DNA of 64,000 nucleotides from Bordetella genomosp. 11 (lineage in GTDB: Bacteria > Pseudomonadota > Gammaproteobacteria > Burkholderiales > Burkholderiaceae_B). The first letter of the stretch is position 1; each line of letters begins with the position of its first letter. Below are positions 34,893 through 42,195 of the stretch, piece after piece. The notes under the pieces are model-generated. The model was given only the letters and a program-made list of their open reading frames with translations, had not been told where the DNA came from and ran no database searches. Both the position numbers and the translations under genes were made by a program. The stretch lies in the NCBI RefSeq assembly GCF_002261215.1, contig NZ_NEVS01000004.1, positions 434,001-498,000 on the forward strand. The letters run 5' to 3'.

Positions 34893-35603
34893 TTAGCGCG
34901 CCGGTAGCGCGCGTGCCGGATCGACAGGCTTGCCGTTCTGGCGCAGTTCGAAGTAAAGCTCAACCTGTTTGCTGTCGCTATTGCCCATCTCGGCGATTTT
35001 CTGGCCTTGCGCCACCCGCTGCCCCTGCTTGACCAGCAGCGTCCGGTTGTGCGCGTAGATGGTAAGGAAACCGGAGGCGTGCCGGATGATGACCAGATTG
35101 CCGTAGCCGCGCAAGCCGTTGCTGGCATAGGCGACCGAGCCGGCCGCCGCGGCGATCACCGGCGTGCCGGCGGTATTGACGATGCGCAGGCCGTTGGAGG
35201 AGGACCCGTTGAATCGCTGCGCCACCGTGCCGGGCGCGGGCCACACCAGGGCGATGCCGCGCAGCGGCGACGTGTCGGCGGGCTTCGCGGCCGGGGTTTT
35301 TTCGCCGCCGGTCCTGCCATTGCCCGAGCCGGCGGATGGCGTGGCGGCCTTGGAGGACGATGCCGCCGCGGCACTGCTACCCGGCGGCACCACGCGCAGT
35401 ACCTGGCCCACATCGATGCGGTTGGCGCTTTCCAGGCTATTCCAGCGCATCAGGTCGGCGACGCTTTGGCGATGTTCGCGCGCGATCTGCGTCAGGGTAT
35501 CGCCCGATTTGACGCGATAGTAGCCAGGTCCCACGGGGGTGGAGGCGCATGCCGAGAGCAATACGGCGAAGGCGGCGGCGCAGGCGATACGCCGCGCACG
35601 CAC
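34893..35603 (-). CDS. nlpD: NlpD-like LysM/LytM lipoprotein
   Basis: A 236-aa outer-membrane lipoprotein that activates cell-division amidases. The signal peptide ends in the lipobox LLSAC (Cys19). A LysM domain follows (YYRVKSGDTLTQIAREH to VGQVLRVV), then an Ala/Ser-rich linker and a LytM (M23) domain. The LytM metal ligands are lost: the usual HLHFELR is LYFELR and the first His is absent, as in activator-type NlpD. The frame is open from a GTG at 35708, but that lies inside a hairpin upstream of a good promoter. GTG at 35603 gives a clean signal peptide. Confidence 0.85.
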   Translation of the reverse strand: MRARRIACAAAFAVLLSACASTPVGPGYYRVKSGDTLTQIAREHRQSVADLMRWNSLESANRIDVGQVLRVVPPGSSAAAASSSKAATPSAGSGNGRTGGEKTPAAKPADTSPLRGIALVWPAPGTVAQRFNGSSSNGLRIVNTAGTPVIAAAAGSVAYASNGLRGYGNLVIIRHASGFLTIYAHNRTLLVKQGQRVAQGQKIAEMGNSDSKQVELYFELRQNGKPVDPARALPAR

Positions 35604-35642
35604 GGCGTATCCGGTTCCGGCACGGCCGGGAAGAGACTTGGA

Positions 35643-35672
35643 TGTATATGGCGATATGACTGGCACTGGCAA
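35643..35672 (-). promoter_or_regulatory. Sigma70 promoter of the nlpD-like gene
   Basis: Minus strand TTGCCA (35667-35672) and TATACA (35643-35648) with an 18-nt spacer. It lies about 40 bp before the chosen GTG and downstream of the hairpin that ends the degP unit. Confidence 0.6.
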
Positions 35673-35694
35673 AACGCGTTTCGGGGTCTTCTTG

Positions 35695-35723
35695 CGCGGG
35701 GACGCCACGATGGCGTCCCCGCG
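35695..35723 (-). terminator. Strong hairpin after degP
   Basis: A perfect 13-bp stem (CGCGGGGACGCCA / TGGCGTCCCCGCG) with a 3-nt loop, 54 nt after the degP stop. There is no T-run, so it may need Rho or act as an mRNA 3'-end stabiliser. Confidence 0.6.
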
Positions 35724-35776
35724 AAGGGTACCAAGAAACGCCGCCCGGTGCGCGGCGGTGCCGGGAAAGCGGTCGC

Positions 35777-37237
35777 TTAGCCGATCTGGACCGGAACGAA
35801 CAACTTGCCGTCGCCGCGCTGGACCAGCAGGGCGGCGGTCTTGCCCGCCTTGGCCACGGCATTGCGGACTTCGCCGACGCTGCGCGTCGGTATGCCGTTG
35901 ACCGACAGGATGATGTCGCCGGCCTGGATACCGGCCTTGGCGGCGGCACCGTCCGCCTGTTCGACCAGCAGGCCTTGCGTGCCGGCCTGTTCCTGCTCGT
36001 CGGGCGTCAGCGGCCGCAGCGCCAGCCCCAGTTTGGCATGCTGGCCGCCCTGCGAGGCATCGGAGGCGACGGCATCCTGCTTGCCATAGGTGCCCAGGGT
36101 GGCCATCACCTGTTCGGGCTTGCCGTTGCGCCAGATGTCCAGCTTGACGCGCTGGCCGGGGTCCTGCAGCGTGATGACCGACGACAGATCGCCGGAAGAG
36201 ACGATCGGACGGCCGTCGATGGCGCGGATGACGTCGCCGGACTTCAGGCCGGCCTTGTCGGCGGCGCTGCCTTTTTCCACGCTGGCGACCAGGGCGCCGG
36301 TCGGGCTGTCCAGCTTGAAGGAGTTCGCCAGCTCCTGGTTCACTTCCTGGACGGTCACGCCCAGCATGGCGTGGCGCACCTTGCCGTGGGCGACGATTTC
36401 ATCCTTGATCTTGGTCGCCACGTCGATGGGGATCGCGAACGACAGGCCCTGGTAGCCGCCGGTGCGGGTGTAGATCTGCGAGTTGATGCCGACCACTTCG
36501 CCGCGCGCATTGAACAGCGGTCCGCCGGAGTTGCCGGGGTTGACAGCCACGTCGGTCTGGATGAAGGGCACGGAGGTGTCGTCGGGCAGCGAACGGCCCT
36601 TGGCGCTGACGATGCCCGCGGTCGCGGTGTTTTCCAGGCCATAGGGCGAACCGATGGCCAGCACCCAGTCGCCAACGTTCAGGTCCTGCACATTGCCCAG
36701 GCGTACCACGGGCAGGTTCGACGCATCGATCTTGATGACGGCCACGTCGGTCACCGGGTCGCTGCCCAGGACCTTGGCGCGGTATTCGCGGCGATCGGTC
36801 AGCTTGACGGTGACCTCGTCGGCGCCCTGGACCACGTGGGCATTGGTCAGGATCAGGCCGTCGTGGCTGACGATGAAGCCCGAGCCTTCACCGCGGATCG
36901 GCACTTCGCGGGTTCCGGGGGCCATCTGGCCGGGCATACCGGGAAAGCCGGGCATGCCGCCGAAGAATTGCGCGAAAGGATCCTGCTGCAGGGCCACTTT
37001 CTTGGTGCCCGACACACTGATGTTCACCACGGCGGGGCCGAACTCGCGGGTGATCTGCGCGAAATTCGGCACGGACATCGTGCTCGCCAGAGGCTGGGCC
37101 TGCTGGGTCACGGCGGGCGGCGCGGTCTCCGCGTGGGAGGCCGTGCCGAGGATGGCGGTGGCGGCGGTCGCGCCGATGACTCCGGCGGCAACCAGCGACA
37201 TTGTCAGGCGGGTGGGCGAGAAAGATTTGATTTTCAT
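35777..37237 (-). CDS. DegP/MucD-type periplasmic serine endoprotease
   Basis: A 486-aa HtrA-family protease for misfolded envelope proteins. A signal peptide (about residues 1-36, ending ASHA) precedes the trypsin-like domain with His134 (TNAHVV), Asp164 (VTDVAVIK) and Ser237 (GNSGGPLF). Two PDZ domains follow (about 290-375 and 395-480), each with its GLxSGDVI/GIQAGDII core. The Gly/Met/Pro-rich Q-linker (FFGGMPGFPGMPGQMAPG) is in the LA-loop position. It lies 69 bp downstream of the sensor kinase gene, and a candidate response-regulator box sits in that gap. Confidence 0.94.
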   Translation of the reverse strand: MKIKSFSPTRLTMSLVAAGVIGATAATAILGTASHAETAPPAVTQQAQPLASTMSVPNFAQITREFGPAVVNISVSGTKKVALQQDPFAQFFGGMPGFPGMPGQMAPGTREVPIRGEGSGFIVSHDGLILTNAHVVQGADEVTVKLTDRREYRAKVLGSDPVTDVAVIKIDASNLPVVRLGNVQDLNVGDWVLAIGSPYGLENTATAGIVSAKGRSLPDDTSVPFIQTDVAVNPGNSGGPLFNARGEVVGINSQIYTRTGGYQGLSFAIPIDVATKIKDEIVAHGKVRHAMLGVTVQEVNQELANSFKLDSPTGALVASVEKGSAADKAGLKSGDVIRAIDGRPIVSSGDLSSVITLQDPGQRVKLDIWRNGKPEQVMATLGTYGKQDAVASDASQGGQHAKLGLALRPLTPDEQEQAGTQGLLVEQADGAAAKAGIQAGDIILSVNGIPTRSVGEVRNAVAKAGKTAALLVQRGDGKLFVPVQIG

Positions 37238-37258
37238 GTGGGGTCCTTGAGCGCTAGT

Positions 37259-37272
37259 CCAGTGAGCACTGG
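37259..37272. promoter_or_regulatory. 14-bp palindrome upstream of degP
   Basis: CCAGTG-AG-CACTGG, perfect 6-bp arms, 22-35 bp before the protease start codon. It is a candidate operator or leader hairpin. Confidence 0.35.
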
Positions 37273-37305
37273 TGTTTGAACACGGCGCTATGTTCGGACC
37301 CGAGA

Positions 37306-37322
37306 CTTAGGCGAAACTTAAG
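37306..37322. promoter_or_regulatory. QseB/PmrA-type response-regulator box
   Basis: CTTAG-N6-CTTAA, a direct repeat with 11-bp period that fits the reported binding pattern of the QseB/PmrA group. It overlaps the 3' end of the sensor kinase gene and lies about 70 bp upstream of degP. A related CTTAAG core (AACTTAAGTT) is at 39332-39341, upstream of the response regulator gene itself. Confidence 0.45.
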
Positions 37323-38638
37323 GGAAAGCGCACCCGGACGCGCAGGCCGCCCAGCCGGGGCGCGTCCTCCAGGAAAATCGCCGCGTCGTGGCGGCGTGCC
37401 ACGGCCTCGACGATGGACAGGCCCAGGCCGCTGCCCACCGCGTCATGGTTCTGCGCGCGATAGAAGCGGTCGAACACCCGTTCGCGCTCGGCGGGGGGAA
37501 TGCCCGGCCCGCTGTCGTCGACGATCAAGGTCACGGCCTCGCCATAGGTTTCGATGCAGACGTCGATGCGTCCTTCGGCGGGCGTGTATTTGATGGCGTT
37601 GTCCAGCAGATTGCGGGCCAGCAGCGCCAGCGCATCGGGGTCCGCGCGCACCCACGCTTCGGGCACGCCCTCCATGCCGATGTCCATGGCCTTGGCATTG
37701 GCGTCCGGCAGGATGTCCGAAATGGCCTGGCGCATCAGTTGCACGAGTTCCACCCGCCGGGGCGGGACCTGCGTCGCGGCCGCGTCGTGCCGCGCCATGG
37801 ACAGCAGCTGTTCGATCAGGCGCGATGCGCGCTCGATGCCGGCGGCCAGGCGGTCGACGGCGATGCGCCGCGCCGCCTCGTCGCCGGGCCGCTGCAAGGC
37901 CTGCAACTGCAGGCGCAGCGCCGCCAGGGGCGAGCGCAGCTCATGCGCCGCGTCGCCGACGAAGCGCTTCTGTGCCGCGAAGGCCTGGCGGGTGCGGTCC
38001 AGCAGCAGGTTGAGTTCATGGACGAGAGGGCGGATCTCGTCGGGCAGGCCGGTTTCGCCCACGGGCGACAGGGCTTCGGGCTGCCGCTTGGCCAGTTCGT
38101 CGCGGGTGCGCCGCACGGGGCGCAGGGACGCCCCGACCACCCACCAGACCACGATCATCAGCAAGGGCGCGGCCGCGGCGATCGGCCCCACGCTGCGCAG
38201 CGCCAGGGCGCGTGCGGTCTTCTGGCGCACGGCCATGTCCTGGGCCACCTGCGTGACCTGGAACGGTGTTGCCATCGCATAGACGCGGTAGGTCGCGGCA
38301 CCCGCCTTCACCGTGGAAAAACCGAGCATCACGGGATCGGGCAGCAACTTGCCGGAGGCGGATTTGAACAGCCGCGCGCCGTCGGCGGTCCAGATCTGGA
38401 TGATCAGGCTGTCCTCCGGGACCGAACCCGCCGGCCCGGACGGCGCGGCGCTGAGCAGGCCGTCGCCCGCGGTCAGCGATGTCGCGGTGCGTTGCAGCTG
38501 GGCGTCGAAAATCTCGTCGGTCTGCTGGAGGATATTGCGATAGGCCACGATGCCCTGCACCAGAGCGGCCACGAAAATGGCGGCGAACAGAAAAAATATC
38601 AGGCGTCCCCTGAGCGAGGAGCCAAGCGGAATCTTCAT
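37307..38638 (-). CDS. Sensor histidine kinase, QseC/PmrB type
   Basis: A 443-aa inner-membrane kinase. TM1 is about 12-33 and TM2 about 150-170, enclosing a periplasmic sensing domain of about 115 residues. A short HAMP-like link leads to the dimerisation helix with His232 in DAAHELRSPLAAL. The catalytic domain has the N box LLARNLLDNAIKY, G1 VDDSGPGIP, F box FDRFYRA and G2 GSGLGLSIV. The start codon overlaps the response regulator stop (ATGA). The stimulus is unknown; relatives sense catecholamines, iron or cationic peptides. Confidence 0.93.
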   Translation of the reverse strand: MKIPLGSSLRGRLIFFLFAAIFVAALVQGIVAYRNILQQTDEIFDAQLQRTATSLTAGDGLLSAAPSGPAGSVPEDSLIIQIWTADGARLFKSASGKLLPDPVMLGFSTVKAGAATYRVYAMATPFQVTQVAQDMAVRQKTARALALRSVGPIAAAAPLLMIVVWWVVGASLRPVRRTRDELAKRQPEALSPVGETGLPDEIRPLVHELNLLLDRTRQAFAAQKRFVGDAAHELRSPLAALRLQLQALQRPGDEAARRIAVDRLAAGIERASRLIEQLLSMARHDAAATQVPPRRVELVQLMRQAISDILPDANAKAMDIGMEGVPEAWVRADPDALALLARNLLDNAIKYTPAEGRIDVCIETYGEAVTLIVDDSGPGIPPAERERVFDRFYRAQNHDAVGSGLGLSIVEAVARRHDAAIFLEDAPRLGGLRVRVRFPLSFA

Positions 38639-39294
38639 GTTTTGGGAATGACGTAGCCGACCCCGCGCACATTCTGGATGAAACGCTGGCCGAGTTTTTT
38701 GCGTAGCCCGTGAATATAGACCTCGACGGCGTTGCTGCTGATTTCTTCCTGCCAGCTGTAGAGTTTTTCCTCCAGCTGGGCGCGCGACAGGATCATGCCG
38801 GGACGCGCGATCAAGGGTTCGAGCACGGCCCATTCGCGCGCGGTCAGCGTGACCGGTTCGCCGTTGACGCGGGCGGAGCGGTCGTGCGGGTCGATGCTGA
38901 CGCCGGCATGCTCGAAGACCGGCTCGGCACGGCCGGCGCTGCGCCGGATCAGCGCGCGCATGCGCGCCAGCAGTTCGTCCATGTCGTAAGGCTTGATGAC
39001 GTAGTCGTCCGCGCCCGCATCCAGGCCCGCGATGCGATCGGCCACCGCGTCGCGGGCGGTCGCGATCAGGACCGGGGTACGGTTGCGCCGCGTTCGCAGG
39101 TCGCGCAAGAGCGATAGTCCGTTGCCGTCCGGCAGTCCCAGGTCGAGCAGGACCAGGTCGTAGGGACCGGTGCGCAGCGCCAGGTCGGCACCCTTGGCGT
39201 TTTTCTCCCAATCGACGGCGTAGTTCTCCGCGCGCAGCCCGTCGAAAACGCTTTCGCCGATCATCCTATCGTCTTCCACCAAAAGAATACGCAT
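38635..39294 (-). CDS. OmpR-family response regulator, QseB/PmrA type
   Basis: A 219-aa regulator. The receiver has the acidic pair in LLVEDDRM, phospho-acceptor Asp51 in LVLLDLGLPDG and Lys in YVIKPYDMDELLAR. The winged helix (about 125-219) includes LTAREWAVLEPLIARPG and SSNAVEVYIHGLRKKLG, then VRGVGYVIPK. The Met of MRILLVEDD was chosen; the preceding 13 codons are not domain-like. It is first in the minus-strand unit regulator-kinase-degP. Confidence 0.95.
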   Translation of the reverse strand: MRILLVEDDRMIGESVFDGLRAENYAVDWEKNAKGADLALRTGPYDLVLLDLGLPDGNGLSLLRDLRTRRNRTPVLIATARDAVADRIAGLDAGADDYVIKPYDMDELLARMRALIRRSAGRAEPVFEHAGVSIDPHDRSARVNGEPVTLTAREWAVLEPLIARPGMILSRAQLEEKLYSWQEEISSNAVEVYIHGLRKKLGQRFIQNVRGVGYVIPKT

Positions 39295-39470
39295 GCGTTT
39301 CTCCTTCAGCGGGGGTTGGAGCCTGACGCCCAACTTAAGTTCCGGCGATGACAGGAACCCGCATGGCGTCTGCTCTCCTTTTGTAACTTCCCGAAGCGGC
39401 TTCTGGTTACACCCCTGGGCTATAACGTAACGGTCATATCCCGCCTCGCGCGGGCAAGAGTGAAATCAAC

Positions 39471-40208
39471 GTGCAAAGCATTTCCATACCGGTCTCGAAG
39501 GACAATGTCGGTCGACACGCCTTGCTGTTCGACCTTGACGGAACGCTGGCGCCCATCGCCGCGACGCCGCAGCAGGCGCACGTTCCGGCCGAGACCATCG
39601 ACGTCCTGGAGCGCTTGGGGAAGGTCACCGGCGGTGCTGTGGCGATTGTATCGGGGCGGCCGCTCGCGCAGATTGACGCATTGGTCCACCCGCTGGTTTT
39701 GCCCGGTGCGGGCCTGCACGGCGCGCAGTGGCGCGAGCCCGACGGTACCTTGCACGAAATGCCGGTCGATACCGCGGCGGTGGCGCGCATGGTCGAAAGC
39801 CTCGCGCCCCTGGCGGAGCGCTGGCCCGGCACGCAGTTGGAACACAAAGGCCTGTCGCTGGCATTCCACTATCGCAACGCCCCCGATCTGGAGCAGGAGG
39901 TCCGCATCGCGGCCGATATGGCGATGCAGCCGCATGCCGATCGCTTCGTCCTGCAGCCGGGCAAGATGGTGGTGGAAATCAAGCCGCGGCACGCCAGCAA
40001 GGCCGCGGCCATCAGCCGGCTGATGGGAATGGCTCCCTTTGCCGGCCGCGTTCCCGTGTTCGCCGGCGACGACCTGACGGACGAAGCGGGGTTCCAGGCC
40101 GTCAAGGCCATCGGAGGGGTCACGATCAAGATAGGGGAAGGGGATAGCGTCGCCGACTGGCGCTTCCCCACGCCCGCCGCCTTGGCGGGCTGGCTCGCGC
40201 TGCTGTAA
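39471..40208 (+). CDS. otsB: Trehalose-6-phosphate phosphatase
   Basis: A 245-aa HAD-superfamily phosphatase that removes phosphate from trehalose 6-phosphate. Motif I is LFDLDGTLAPI, the substrate-contact motif is VSGRPLAQID, then GAGLHGAQWR. KMVVEIKP and the motif IV region FAGDDLTDEAGF complete the family pattern. GTG start. It stands 32 bp upstream of otsA, forming the OtsBA pathway for trehalose as an osmoprotectant or stress sugar. Confidence 0.94.
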   Translation: MQSISIPVSKDNVGRHALLFDLDGTLAPIAATPQQAHVPAETIDVLERLGKVTGGAVAIVSGRPLAQIDALVHPLVLPGAGLHGAQWREPDGTLHEMPVDTAAVARMVESLAPLAERWPGTQLEHKGLSLAFHYRNAPDLEQEVRIAADMAMQPHADRFVLQPGKMVVEIKPRHASKAAAISRLMGMAPFAGRVPVFAGDDLTDEAGFQAVKAIGGVTIKIGEGDSVADWRFPTPAALAGWLALL

Positions 40209-40240
40209 GTGCGCGCAAACACAGAAGATGGAGGTCGGCC

Positions 40241-41644
40241 ATGAGCAGATTGATAGTAGTGTCGAACCGGGTCGCGCCCATCGCGGAAGGCAAGCCCACG
40301 GCCGGTGGGCTGGCGGTCGGCGTGTTCGACGCGCTGAAGCAGACCGGCGGCATCTGGTTCGGGTGGAACGGCGATATCGCCGACGCTTCGACGCCGCCGG
40401 ACATGGTGCATAAGGACACGCGCGACAACATCACCTATGCCACCGTCGCCTTTTCGCGCGCCGATTACGACCTGTACTACCGTGGGTTTTCCAACGGCAT
40501 GCTGTGGCCGGTCTTTCATTATCGACCCGACCTGAGCCGCTACGATCGCCGCGAGTATGCGGGCTACTGCCGCGTCAATCACTGGCTGGTGGAACGCCTG
40601 AAGCCGCTGATCGAACCCGACGATATCCTTTGGGTGCATGACTATCACCTGCTGCCCTTCGCACGAGCCTGCCGCCAGGCCGGCATCCAGAACCGCATCG
40701 GATTTTTTCTGCACATCCCGTTTCCGGTCGAGCCCGTCATGGCCACCGTCCCGCCGCATCGGGAGCTGATGGAGGCCATGTGCGCCTACGACCTCGTGGG
40801 CTTCCAGACCGACTCCGATCGCCGGGCCTTCGTCGATTATGTGTCGCGGCGCCTGGGCGGCACCCGGCGCGGGGATCGCTACATCGATATCGGCGGCCAC
40901 CGCATCGGTGCCGGGGTGTATCCGATCGGCATCTATCCCGACGAAATCCAGGAGCTATCGCTCAAGCACAACCGCTCGCGCCAGATCACGAACCTCAAGC
41001 AGGGCCTGCAGCAGCGCCGGCTGATGGTCAGCGTGGACCGGCTCGATTACAGCAAGGGGCTGGTCGAGCGATTCACGGCATTCGAGCGACTGCTGGAAAT
41101 GAAGCCGGCCCACCGCGGCCAGGTCACGTTCGTGCAAATCGCGCCGCCTTCGCGGTCGGACGTCGAACAATACCGCCAGATCCGGCGCCAGCTGGAGAGC
41201 GCCGCCGGCCGCATCAATGGACGCTGGTCGGACCTGGCGTGGACACCGCTGCGCTACATCAACAAGTCGTATGACCGCGCCATGCTGATGTCGCTGTTCC
41301 GCGCGTCCCAGGTCGGCTATGTGACGCCGCTGCGCGACGGCATGAACCTCGTGGCCAAGGAATACGTCGCCGCGCAATCGCCGGACGACCCGGGCGTGCT
41401 GGTGCTGTCCGAGTTCGCCGGCGCCGCGGAGGAACTGGGCGATGGCGCGCTGCTGGTCAATCCCTATGATCCAGATGGCATGGCGGAAACGCTGGACCGT
41501 GCCCTGACCATGCCCCTGCCCGAGCGCAAGGCGCGCCATCGCGACATGCTGGCGAGGTTGACCGAGAACAACCTGTCGCGTTGGCGCGACCGCTTCCTGG
41601 ACGACCTGCAAAGCGAAACGGTGGCCCCGGAAGTGGTGGCCTAG
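40241..41644 (+). CDS. otsA: Alpha,alpha-trehalose-phosphate synthase (UDP-forming)
   Basis: A 467-aa GT20 glycosyltransferase joining glucose from UDP-glucose to glucose 6-phosphate. Seen are the N-terminal loop VVSNRVAPI and GGLAVGVFDAL, the catalytic-site stretch WVHDYHLLPFA, SVDRLDYSKGLVERF and the donor-site motif TPLRDGMNLVAKEYVAAQ. Length and order are standard. It follows otsB on the same strand and precedes, after a small opposite gene, two alpha-glucan enzymes. Confidence 0.96.
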   Translation: MSRLIVVSNRVAPIAEGKPTAGGLAVGVFDALKQTGGIWFGWNGDIADASTPPDMVHKDTRDNITYATVAFSRADYDLYYRGFSNGMLWPVFHYRPDLSRYDRREYAGYCRVNHWLVERLKPLIEPDDILWVHDYHLLPFARACRQAGIQNRIGFFLHIPFPVEPVMATVPPHRELMEAMCAYDLVGFQTDSDRRAFVDYVSRRLGGTRRGDRYIDIGGHRIGAGVYPIGIYPDEIQELSLKHNRSRQITNLKQGLQQRRLMVSVDRLDYSKGLVERFTAFERLLEMKPAHRGQVTFVQIAPPSRSDVEQYRQIRRQLESAAGRINGRWSDLAWTPLRYINKSYDRAMLMSLFRASQVGYVTPLRDGMNLVAKEYVAAQSPDDPGVLVLSEFAGAAEELGDGALLVNPYDPDGMAETLDRALTMPLPERKARHRDMLARLTENNLSRWRDRFLDDLQSETVAPEVVA

Positions 41645-41655
41645 CGTCGCGGCGC

Positions 41656-41684
41656 CGCCCGCCCGGCTGGGCGGATGGCGGGCG
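41656..41684. terminator. GC-rich hairpin between otsA and the convergent small gene
   Basis: CGCCCGCC and GGCGGGCG form an 8-bp stem around 13 nt, starting 12 nt after the otsA stop. No T-run follows on either strand. Confidence 0.35.
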
Positions 41685-41729
41685 TCCGCGCCCGGCCTGG
41701 CGCGGAGCGCGGTTTCCCCATCGTATGTT

Positions 41730-41978
41730 TCAACGCCGATGCGCGGAAATCGTGTAGCGTTCCGAGCGGGCGCGAGCCATGGACTTGCGGACCTCGTCCA
41801 CGGAATCCGCGAATTCGTCGATGAAATTGAACAGGCCTTCCATGGAATCCACGACGAAGGCGGCGGCCGGCATCGCCAGGCGGCGCTGGGCGAAGCGGGC
41901 GGTCGCGCGTGCACCGCGCTTGAGGGAAGCGGTGTCGGAAAGCGTGAGGGCGGAGGTGGAAAAACGGCGCGTACCCAT
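41730..41978 (-). CDS. Small protein of unknown function (82 aa)
   Basis: The start ATG has AGGAGT eight bases upstream, which supports translation. The first half is basic with Ser/Thr (SLKRGARATARFAQRRLA). The second half is an acidic amphipathic helix (SMEGLFNFIDEFADSVDEV) ending in RARSERYTISAHRR. No signal peptide or known domain. It lies on the opposite strand between otsA and the debranching enzyme gene. A regulatory or structural role cannot be assigned. Confidence 0.55.
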   Translation of the reverse strand: MGTRRFSTSALTLSDTASLKRGARATARFAQRRLAMPAAAFVVDSMEGLFNFIDEFADSVDEVRKSMARARSERYTISAHRR

Positions 41979-42195
41979 GGTGCGACTCCTGTCGAAGGTA
42001 GGAAACTAGGCTCGGTGCAATCATGATAAACACCTATTTTGATGCGTCGCAACAAGCATTTAGGCATGTGCCGCTCCGGGCGGGAAATAAGCGCCAACAT
42101 GCCTTTCCGTGGTGCGCATGCCCCGGGAAATCCTCCGGAATGGTGCATTGCAATGTGGCCTGGCCGCAACGGCCGTGGCACTGAGGGAGTCCACC

